A DNA stretch of 55,561 bases from a virus, in the IMG/VR virus record IMGVR_UViG_3300030333_004442, positions 1 through 55,561 of that record; one strand, written 5' to 3'. The position numbers and the translations under genes are program-made. Each line of letters opens with the position of its first letter. Within the stretch, counting starts at the first letter, position 1. Positions 32,801 to 44,800 of this stretch are shown here, piece by piece. The notes below the pieces were generated by a model. The model ran no database searches. It saw only the letters and a program-made list of their open reading frames with translations, and was not told the DNA's origin.

Positions 32801-35800
32801 GTATTCCCAGTATCATAGGGGCTGTAATCGTCGGTGCTGAAGCTGTCCTCGCTACAAGATGATTCAGAGGCGACACCCTCCCAAGGCTTCATTCCCAATT
32901 CAGTGATGGAGTTCGCAGCAAACCCGAAGCTGTTGCTGTCCGATGCTACCTCAGTGTGACTTAATTCCACTTGAGCCAAATCCAACCTCATCTTTGGCGG
33001 TCCAACATAAACAAGGCGAATTCGCCACGTCCCACTGTGTTGCCTTCCAACTCTGGGTGGTGCCATTGTATCGGGCTTGAACAACTCGGGCTTGTTCCAC
33101 AGATTATTCACATAGCTTGCGCCGTGGTCCTTGTAGGGGTCAAGGGTGTCGTCGGTGGTTGTGGGCGCGAGGTCATCTTTGGAAATACCAAATATCTCTG
33201 GGTAAACCGCTGGGAAAATACGAGCAACGGCGTCACCATTCCATTTGCGGTCGTGGTCCGTGCGGTCGCTCCATTTATATGAAATAAGTTGACCGGGGAT
33301 GGCAACAAAATGAATATCGGGACGTTCATGATTGATGTGGTAACACAGCTTCACGGCTATCTCTTCATTCATCTCATCAAGAGTGATTGGGTCGGCATTG
33401 GAGTACGGGGGGATGGACCACTGAGCATCGCTCTCGCCTGCGAAAGTCGATGAACCATCTTGATTAAAGCTGGGCATCCCGAAACCCTTTGGTGGTCTTT
33501 GGAAATCCACATTAACGTCCCAGTCCGAGCCGCCTATTTCCCTGTCTCTATCTCCGATGGTGACTGAATGTGAACGAATAGTGTAGTTGCCTGCCCACTC
33601 ATCATTGCCGTCTGGGTATTCGCTATCGTCGTTTTGCGCGGCAAACAACGCCTCTGGTTGCTTAAAAGTAATTTCGACACCTTCACAGTCCCATCCAGAA
33701 ATCTCAAGGTCAACATATTTAAAATCACCCTCGTCAATAGTGGAGCCCAGCGACTCCAAATTATCGCTCGACTTTGGCAGAACAGAGTCCAAAGACACCA
33801 AGCCCTCAAACGGAATTCTAATATCTGGCTCTGCACGAATAATGTATCCGTTGGCAGCATCAGCACAAGCCCCGCCTTCGCCCTGTTCGACACCTTCGGA
33901 CAAACATGCAAAAAACTTCGGCTGGGCTTTGTATAGCTTCTTTAGTTGATTTGCCTGCTGTTGGACAATATATTCCTCAGCTTCTGCGGCGTCGGCATCA
34001 CTTGTGAATTTTTCATACTCTGCAAGTAGACCTTCGTCGGGGCTGTATGGGTTGGCACGCGGACTGAACCAATTTGGAACAATAGACGAAAGCTGAACCT
34101 CTGGTCCTCTGTCGCCAAGGAGAGCATCCGTCAGCATCTTGGCGTGCCACGCCTCTGATGATAAACCGTGTATATCTTCGTTGTAAAATGGCAAAGTACA
34201 TTGTGAGTTGGGATAAACAGGCTCAAGCCCTGTGGCGTTTGTAAATGCTGGCCAATCTACTGCGATACCTGCTTTAATGGAATTGTAAAGAATACCCGGC
34301 GCGAAGAATGGTTGCATAGCTGCCTGCATTGCCTGTTCCTCAAGAAGAATGGTTGTATCAGCACCTGTGATGCTGGCTTTCATTTTCTGAGTAAACAATT
34401 CTGCAAGCTGAAGCGTTCTGTCCTGTGGGTAGAATCCACGGTACGGCATCAGCTTCTTGAGTGCGTTCACCTTGAAGCGAAGCCTGCGGCGAGCGGTGGG
34501 AGAAATCCCATCGTGGTCTTCCACAATCGCATCATAAAATTGAATTGTGTCTGTGTGGACATACGAATTGAAAAACTCATCATCCCAGTCCTCACACATC
34601 TCGCCAATGTTGATGGTCGGATGAACACCAAGACGGTGCCAGACAGCGAGTTTGCATGTCGAACACGATGCTTCAGTAGTCAACCCAATTTGCGTCTGCG
34701 AATAACTGATAGCTCCGGTGGCGGTTTTCACCGTTCCCTCTCTCATGTTTGAAACAGTAAGAACTCCCGTGGGGGCATTATTTCCCCACTCTTCTTGGGC
34801 AACACTGAGCTTGGTATAGCCACCAAGGACTTCACCATTCAAGTACCCTTCAAGCAGGTTTTTAGGTTGCGGGCGAATCCAATTAATATCAGCTTTGCTA
34901 AGAACACCAGCCCACATTGAAAATTCCATAAGCTCGCCATTAAAATACCAATACTCATCTTCCCTGCGCTTTGTTGCCAATATACGATTGTCTGTCACAT
35001 CAGCAAACACAGCCTTTCCAATCTTGTAATCGTAATTGTACATGAAGTTGTTATTGTCTGCGCTGAAATCGTTGCCACCCCAACCATATTCTTCACCCCA
35101 TGCAGCAGTCTTGCCTACGGGCACAACACTGTAAACCGTCTTTCTATAGGTGGTGTTTGTCAACGCAGAGCGGTGGATTCCATAAAGGACTTCCGAGTAA
35201 AGCTTGTTGGTCGTTTCGTCGCCATCTGGTCGGGTCTTGGAGTTTGTCAAAGTCATTTTAATTTTAGGTGGCTTGCTGCCAATCGCCGGAAGAATCTGTA
35301 AAACGACATTATTCCACTCACCCTCTGGTAAGGTCGCTGGAACCCACTTGTCGTTGTTATCGTCGCTATCACCTTGCGTATCCCGCCTGAAGAAGTGATA
35401 AATGTTCTTTTCATCCCAGTCAAAGCTTGGATGCTTGTCTATTGCATTTACGCCAAGCATGGTTTCGCGACGGTGGTCGTCGCCAGCTTGATTCATGAAG
35501 AATGTTAATCCCATGCCAAATGGATAATCGTCTCTAAGTTCTACTGGAGCAGGGAAGTTTGCGTACACGCCCCAAGCGCCCTCGGCAGAGTGAATATCTC
35601 TACGCCAGTTACCGGGTGACTTTTGGTTCTTCGGATTCACCTCAAAGTCAACCCTTTGACTTTCTTGGTTGAAGTGTGCGTTGATATATGAACCGAACAC
35701 ATAAAGCCCAACAGGAACATTGTCATAAACGGCTTGGTCAGTAGAACACCCCGTGACCTCTGGTTTAGCCCATACGGAAATTGTGATAGGCGTGCCCTTG

Positions 35801-38800
35801 GTATTGGTGGTGGCATCTGAAGCATACAACTCCAATCTGGCTTGGGAAGTCGCGCCGCTTTCAGAAGCTGCATCAGAAGGCACCCTGAGCGTATCATAGT
35901 GTCTTTTTTCCGTCATCTTCCCGAAAGGGCTAACTCCATATATGTTTGTATCATTCGCGCTCGTCGTTGTGTATTTATCCCATAAGGTTATTTGACCATG
36001 CATATACTCATCAGTTGCACCATTCATATTAAACTTCATGCACGCCAAAGCAGGGTCGGCTGTTGACTTGTCGTTGGAAAATGGTGTTATTGATTTCCAC
36101 TCGGAGAAGCTGTTTGCTTCTCTGTAGACAGGGGGCAAATCAGGGTTGCCAGTCCCGCTGGTGGTGGCGGTCAAATCGGGGTCATCATAACCAAAAATGC
36201 CGTCAGCGTCGGAGTCACCACCCTTATAGGAAGTGGTCGCGCCATCCTCGACCTCCGTCAACAACTCTTCTCCCGCAGCGAACCAACTGTGACGACCCGT
36301 TCCGTCGTCGGCTGTGCCTTGACCCCACGATACGCGACCGTCCCAAGGAGAGGACGGAAGAATCTGAGCATAGCCGCCTTCTCCCATTACTGGAATCAGC
36401 GTTGCATTGCAGTTTTCGATAGACATGTTACCACCAACATAAATCGGATTCTGGAACACATAATCAGTATATGCGCTTGGAGAATTAAAAGTCCCGCGAC
36501 CTTCGCTATTTGAAAACGCATTGTTCATTGTTTTAATTCTATTTTGTAGATATTCAAATCCGGTCGTGGGGTCATCAGAATCTACACTGAGGTCTTGCCA
36601 GCCAGAATACATCTCATCAGAGTGGGGGAACTCGCTAACTACATTCTCATATGTGCCATCAGGCGAATAAACCTTCTCACTGGGATATGTGACCTTGCCA
36701 CTCCACGCAGTTTCGTGCGTAGCATAGTGTGGCGCAACAGTGTTGTAACTGGCACCGTGTAGTGAAAGAAAGTTAAAATTCTTGGTGCGGAAATCGCCGC
36801 CATCAATCATTAAATACTTGTCCATATGTTCCGAGACACGGAACTCGGCAACGACACCATAGTTTTGTGCCATGCAGCGTGTCTCCAAGCTGAAATCAAT
36901 ATATTTGTCATACCAAGGATTCTTACCAGCCATCTCGTTGGTCTTGTAGCGCCAAGCGCCTTCTCGCTTTTCTTCTCCATGAGGATTGTAATACAGTTGC
37001 ACAACCACTTCCGGCGAAATGCATCTAGGGGATATTTCGGCGCGGGTTGCCGTTTCGATATTCACAGTGTGGTCGCTGACCACAATATCGTCGTACCCAC
37101 CACCTCCGTCGAGCGTAGCATCTGCGCCCATTTTAGGCTCGCCACCATAGAAGCCAACCTTCGTGCCGCCAACCACTTCAGACCTATAGCCATCAAAAGT
37201 CAAGCCAATTACTTCCGCATACTTTTGTGACGAATTGCTGTTCCTGTTATAATGTACCTCTGCTTTAGGACCGCCGCCACCGGTAGCCATCATATCGGGT
37301 ATCTGTAGATATTCTCTTATGCTGCCTGTAAAGCCCATGCCGATGCCACCATCAAAGTGGCTTTGTAGCGAGTAATCAAACTTCCCCAGCGCAGCTTGTA
37401 TTAGATTCGTACCGAGCTTGTCCTCAAGGTTTGAAACATCAAGATTGGCATAATTTACATAATCGGTTTGTGGCGTGAATTCACAGCTTCGATTTATAAT
37501 CCACGACATATAAGTTGGCCAACCAACATACTGAAGGTCACCTTTACATGTCCACTCCGCAGTCGCACCGGTCGCGTCCTCTCTGTCGTACACAAAGTTA
37601 TCCATTGCAAAAATACTGCGGGATTGGTTCCAGCTATCCAAAGAGGTTCCATCCTCTTCAAGCAAATAACTTGGCTTGTAAGCTGAAGTGTAGCCAATGG
37701 CGTTAACGGTTGTTGATATCGGTCCTTTAATTCTTTCAAAAACATTGTTCTTCCAGAAAATTCTCAATTGACCTGTCGGTATAGAAGAAATATCTTCTGC
37801 CGCAACATCATCCCATGAGGCGCGTGCCCTAGTTTTAAGGAGTCCAACATTTCTATTCTTCGGAAAAATATATTCTTTGTAGAAGAGCCCCACGAAATCC
37901 AGTTCAGGCTGGGTGGCGTTGAATGGTGAATATTTATCAAACAAAACATCGTAATTTTGAGATGTATCTTTTATATCGAACCCCGTCTTGTAGGACAGCT
38001 TGGGGTTCGCAAATGTCTTTAAGTTATTGCTATAGCTATGAACGGCAGTGACACCAATGTTATCAGTCTTCTCTGAAAGCATGTGCTGCATTGGCATGTT
38101 CCAAGTTGCTGCCGGTTCAATATATTTGGTATGATTGTCTGAGCGTCTGTCGTTATATCTCCAAGAACGCACCTTCTCATCGGCACCACCTTGGAAATAA
38201 ACGGTGATTTTTTTATTACCGCTATCATCCGCTATCACCAAGCCGGTCGAGGAAGCCTCAATCGGGAGTGAATGGTCGTTCGCCGTCGTCTTGATGGACG
38301 CGGCTTCTGTGAAGTAAAGGGCAGAAGAATCTGTCAGATTCCCGCTACTGGTCGCAACATCGGCAGCGGGCAAAGTTACTACAATTGAATTAAGGTTGAC
38401 AAGAGCGCCGGTTTCAACTGTTTCGATGACAACAATGTTCGACCCCTCGGTGGAGGACGCTGAAATCTTCGATGTGCCATCAATTTTGCCCAGAACATTA
38501 TAGACTTCATCAAGCTCATTAATCTTGCCTGCAATATAGTTGGCTATCGCTTGCACCGCACCATCTCCCGAGAACTGAGCAACGGGCACGGTCACCGTCC
38601 ATTCCGCAGCAGTGTCTGTCTCTTCAATCAAGGGGTCCGCTGTAATTGTGAAATCTGCTGATGGGACCGAGTTAACATAAATCTTTATCGCACCGTTAAT
38701 AGCTTCCTTCTTGTTTTCATACAGCTTGTTGCTGTCGGGGGTGTTTTGGATAGTGATGACATTTCGCTGCCTTTGTTGTCTGACAATCGGACTGTATCCA

Positions 38801-41800
38801 TTTTGAAGCATCTTCCAGCTTGCACCCTGATATGGACCATTGCGATTCAACAGCAGGGCGTTTAGTGTAGCATTGCCCGCCGCTGGCTTCTGTGTGCCCG
38901 TTCCATATTCAGCGAGTGGTCGATTTAATTCACAAGATGGGCATGAGGCTCCAATAAGATTGTTGGTCCAATCCACTGGGTCCACAACAATATAATTTCC
39001 ATAAACAAAGTCAACATCAACATTGACTGTGGTTGAGGTGCCGCCGCTGTTATATGTGATGCCGAGGGAGCCAGAAGTGAGTAGCCCCGGTGACGAAACT
39101 TCCTGACCAGCACCGGCACCGGTCAAAATCCAGTCAAGGCTTCCGCTAACTCCAATGGTCGCATTAGGATAGTCTGTAATATATCCAGACAACCTTGGGT
39201 GAAAAATTAATTTATCTGTCGAATCGCCGTCGCCGTCATTATTCCAAGGAAAAACTGTGGGAGTATAAGCAGCGCGTTCTTCATCGTCGTACTCCTGTAG
39301 CGCAGGTTGACCAGAAATATTAAAATGTACAGCAGACGAAGTAATCCAATGGTATTGCCAATCACTCTGTGGAATCTGGTGGCTAATATAAAAGTTGTCA
39401 TAGCGCCGTCTGGTTTCAACCTGCGTCGGGGAATGGAGATACATTCTTGTCAAAGGATTGCGATTGTTCTTGTGCCATGCGCCGACATTGGCAGTATTGC
39501 CGCCGAAGTCATTAGAGACGCCACCGATTGCATCTGACTCAGTTCCATGAATATAATCTTCTCTATATCCAAACTGCGCTGTGTGTTCCTTGTGCCAGAA
39601 ATTAAGATGATTTCTAACGCGAAGGTTTCTGTAATTCAACGAGTTGTATGCAGAGAATTCCTCAGCTTGAATATCAAGCGCACCTCTTGAAAGAGTTGCC
39701 GGTTCGCCGGGAGCGGAAAATCTTTCCACAAAAACATGCTCGGTTCTTCCGAAAGATTCATCTGCACTGTTCTTCGTCCTATCTGGTAGAGAGAAGTCAT
39801 ACAATCCAGTAATATAAGTTGACACAATGCTGTCTGGTGTGTATTCGGGATTCCTGACGTGCCATCGGTTATTCTGAGAGCGACCAGAGGTCTGAACCAC
39901 TTCGTAATCTCTCGTATAGTTTCCAAGCTTGGGTGTGCCGGTGTAAGTCGTATAGTTGTCTTCATTGACAGCAGTATTGATGTTTGCAATATTGAATGCT
40001 CGTTTCGCTGTGCCGTCGCGTGTCCAGCGTGCTGCTGGATGGTCGGTGTTAACATCGTGTGGGTGCTTGATTGTGTTACCGCCCGTGACCTTATAAAGTT
40101 CCGCACGGGTTGCCTCGGCATTGAGTGCGCCATCAAGGAATTTATTTAAATCAATATGCCTATGCTGGTTTCCACCTACCCACTCGGATGCGAACACACC
40201 CTGCATGGGAACTTCGTGGTCCTGACCATAAGAATCATGGTGGACGTTTCGCCAAGTAGGGCTTGCATCATTTGGGTATGCTCCGTATCGAGGGTGTGTA
40301 ATCAAAGAGCCCTTGAGCGGAGTAGTGGTACTTAAAACGGTATCAGCAAGAGTCACGATATGTGCCCGCCGCTTCTCACCTATGGGACCGTCTTGAATAG
40401 TGTATTCGTCTTGACAAATCGGGGCATCATCTTGCAGAGAAGTGATTTGAATATTGTGACCCATGCGCGTCGATGAGCGCATCATGTCATTCGGACTGGC
40501 TGGTGTTGCGTTAGCAAAGTTAGGTCCACCAGCGATTATCGGTGACTGGTCCAAGTTAAGTTTGTAGGGTCTTGACAAGCGGCGAGTCGCATAGGTGCTG
40601 CCCTCGTAATGCTTGGCAGTCTTGATATCATAAAGGGTCGGCTCGCCTTGTTCGACAAACCCGCCCGTACTAACCTCGACCATCTTGTTTTGACCAAGAA
40701 CATCACGGACTTTTGATTTGCGAATCGTTTCTCTTTCGATATCAACTGCTGTTGCTGGTAAGAAACCAAGGTCAGTGCGAATTGCACGCTCGTTCCACCA
40801 CAAACAATGGTCGGGGGAGTCGGAGCCTATACCGCCTGTAAAGTCAGTTGCCGTGACAGTCGTAACACCAGACATGTCAATGGCAGTGTTACCAGAAGCA
40901 CTAAGACCATGTTGTGTAAGGGTCATAGCACCGCCACTAGTTTCGGTGGCAGTCATGGCAAGGTCAGATGCATTGATGGCTGCTCTAATTCTATCTCCCA
41001 CGGATGCGGCGTGACCAGACGCACCACTAACCCCAATGATAACATTGTCGCCATCCTTGGTGCCATCTACAGTGGTGACGCCAGTTTTAAAAACAAAAGT
41101 GACAGCCAGCCCAGCGGCATCTGTAAGGGTAAAAGTTTCATTGTTGCTCGGATTGCCCGTGGTCGTAATTGTTCCAGTAGCTTTTGTCATACTGGTGATG
41201 GGGGCGTGTCCATGCTCCCAATCATATGTCATCTCCCGAATACCACGCAAGGTTGCTGCTGGCGGGTCTTGTTTCATTTCAAGAGTAGGAAACTTCGTCC
41301 AATACTTGCTGCGCTCAAGAAGGTGATTCTCGACCATATTACGCATTGATTCAGAGAAGTTTCCAGATGCAGGAATCAATTGTTGCATCATCAGCCCGAC
41401 AGACGAATCAAGCCACTTATAGAAAGCTACGAATTTCTCAAACGAGGGAACATTCTCCACTCGCTCATAGAACAGGCTTCTAAATTTTTGTAACGTCTTG
41501 TATTCCATGCGATAACGATGGACAGGCTGACCTATCAAATCATTAAACTCAAGAACACTTGCAAAGAGAGTAAGCATCTCTTGCGAGATGACCTGATACA
41601 TACTCTTCTCAATCGCCCAGAAATGATTAATTGGCTTGGCGTTCTTGCCAAACGTATCATCATCTTGAGTGCGAATCTCAACCATATCGTCACCGCTCAA
41701 CACCTCTGGCAAACGATGGATTGCTGAATATGTATACTCTCTGTTAATGACATTTGTGTCGTTAGCACAGGATGCAGCGTCAAACGATGCAACGCCAGTG

Positions 41801-44800
41801 TGACGATAGCCAATAAGATTAGTGAACCATCCATAACGCGCTTCGGTAATGTATGAAGCGCCGCCGCCAGAAACATCATCAATAGTAAACAAACCAGAAG
41901 CGTCGGACTGGGTATTGTTAGAGAAGTCCCAATGAAGCGCCAAAGTATCCTTCCTTGGTACGCGAATATCAGAGACTGTCCCGTCGCTCAACTCTGAAAA
42001 GAAAGCGTATGCATCGTCATTAGGATACAGCCGTCCAGTATTGGTAACATCGGTTGAGTGAATTTTAATTTCCTGAGACTCTAACTTGTCGAACCAATAC
42101 ATCAAGTCTGTAACCTTAACGTCTGAGTATAGGGTGCCCGCATTTACAGCAAAATTATCACGGTAATGACCAATGTAGAATATCTTCGGTGTTGCAATCA
42201 TTGCGCGAGCTTTCGCAACCGCAGTAGCTCCATTATAAAATGCGTTCAGCTTGAACTCATTTAGCACTTCACCAAGCTGCAACTGGACGCCATAGAAATC
42301 TATACTATATTTTGATGCAGTAGCGCCCGTAACATAATCACCGAGTGCGGCGTCAGTCGGAACAATTCTGACCGCGAAATTCCAAGTTGAGTTGTCCCAC
42401 ACATCTTTGTACTCGTCAGAAATTATTTCATGGTCACCGTCCGCGTCGGTATAAATTAATTTGAACCTTGCCGAAGTAACATCTCGCGTCGAAGAACTAT
42501 ATTCGTTCGCGCCCATAATCGCTTGAATCTGCATCCGACCAATTTGATTTGTGCCTGTTTGGTCATAAAGCTCATACGCACCTGTAAAGTTAGTTGCCGT
42601 GACAGTTGTGACGCCAGACATATCAACAGCGGTGTGTCCGGCAGTACCGAAGCCATCTTGCGTAAGCCTCACCACCCCACCAGACACTTCAGTTGCGGTC
42701 ATCGCAACGTCAGATGCGTTGATGGCAGCGATTATCCTCTCTCCCACAGCCGCAGCGGAGCCTGCTGCGCCACTGGTTCCAATGATTACGTTATCCCCGT
42801 CCTTGGTGCCGTCTGCGGTGGCGACACCAGTTTTGAAAACAAACGTGACAGCTAACCCAGCAGCATCTGTAAGGACAAATGTTTCATCATTTGAAGGGTT
42901 GCCTGTGGTGGTAATTGTTGCAGTAGCACAAACATGGTTTGCCTCCTTGCAACCAAAGAGAGAGATTGTATTAAACCCTTTATGATAAAATGATGGATGG
43001 TCTGTGTCAAGCTGGAGCGGAAAAATAACTTGGGCAGTCATAGTTGTTGATAACAATTTTGCTTGGTCGGTCGTAACGCCAGCCACATAGCCGCGCTCAT
43101 CTGAACTTGAAGCATATACATCTTTAGAAAATGCTACACCGTCCTTACGGTCAACATGATTAAAATCAATATAATTTTTCTTGACCGATGAGTTAGTGCG
43201 TCTGCCGTCCAGAGTATAGTCTACCCCGTCAGCATAAAGATTAAGCTTGACAAGCTCATCATCAACCCCGAAACAACGGATTAAATTTCGGAATGATTTC
43301 TCTGTTCCCTTTGTCTTATAAATGTATGAAATGTTGTTATAGATGTTTTGATAGATTACGTTTTTAATATCTTGAATCCGATTCTCAAACATATCTTGTT
43401 CGCCGCGTGACACAATTTCTTCAAGCGATGATGCCTCGCTAAAAATATCAACCACATCGAAGCCGACCGAACGGAGCAACTGTTTTGCAAAAAAGACAGG
43501 TTTTGTCTGTGAATCACCAAGGTCAAAATATTTTGAGTCACGAATCTCTCCAAGCATATCAATTTGACTATGGATGGTGTCAAGATAACTTGCCAAAGTC
43601 TGAACAAGAGTTTTGATGACCATGCTGTCATTGTCTTCTTCCAAAATCCACCCCGGCATCGTATGATAAAAGGATGCGTTATTTTGGTTATCCCACATCG
43701 AACCAGACAACATCAAATTTGTTTTAAGGGTTTCAATTTCAGTATGAGTCGCATACATGGTGGGGTCTTTAGGTTCAGTGACGCCCATCTCAATAACCTT
43801 TGTGGACTCATCCATTGCTGATGTTGTTACTCGGACGGCAGTAGAGTAGTTACTGATTGTTCCATTAGAAATCCGACCAGAATAATCTAAGCACTGTGCA
43901 TCTGTTGTAGTCGGCGTGGTGTCGTCGTAAACCCCCTCGTTAAACTTAAAATAAACCCCCAAGTCAACATTAATGCCAGCGTCTTTGTCGTACTTTGTAT
44001 TGTCAGTGTTTGTACCACCAAAGCAGGGAGTGAACCAATAGCGCCCAATCTCTTTTGCGTTCCGAGTCTTTTTCCAATATCTAAACTCGTCCAGATACAA
44101 GCCTTTTGCACCGCCATCGCCGTCAGTAAGAGCAGCAGGACTGCTATTCAAAGGCTTCGTTCTCAAAGCGTTGATGTTGGCTACGAACCCCTCTTGTGAA
44201 ATAGTTGAGGTAATCTTATTACCTGCTGTAACAGTTGTAGAATATGTACCATCAATAAAGAGGTCAATTTTAATTCCCGAATCTGTATTGGAAACGGCAA
44301 AGGCATAGTGATGCCAGTTCTGCATCCACGTTGCACCACTCGTTGCACCCATCGTATCCAAGGTTGCAGTTGGAATCGTTAGCCCAGCCTCTTCGACGCC
44401 CTCTGCGGCATTACCGTATTTGTATGTAACATGGAAGTGCGTGCCAGCAGACGACGGTGCGCCGGGTACTGAGATTGTAAATCGGGTGTAATTTGCGGCA
44501 GTGTGTGCTGCGCCGTTCCACAAGTCAAACAAACACACCGATTGATTAGTCGCAAGGAGCGCGTCTCTTTTAGCCCAAAACTCAATCGTGTTTCCGTAGG
44601 ATGGGTTGATGCCAAGATTTGATTCTCGGAACATTTCATCGTCCCAAATATTAGCTCGACCACCTTTAGGCGGGAACTGCTTGCTCAACTCATACTCATC
44701 ATCTTCCTGAACATCTGGGTCTTTGTGAGGACCACCTTTAATAGTGATGTGCTGGCCAGTATTGGCAGCATAACGATACCAAACCCCACTTCCCGTGTCT

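Noticed and set aside
32289-32876. 195-aa minus-strand frame inside the giant gene
   Set aside because: Alternative frame of a continuous gene; no ribosome binding site or motif.
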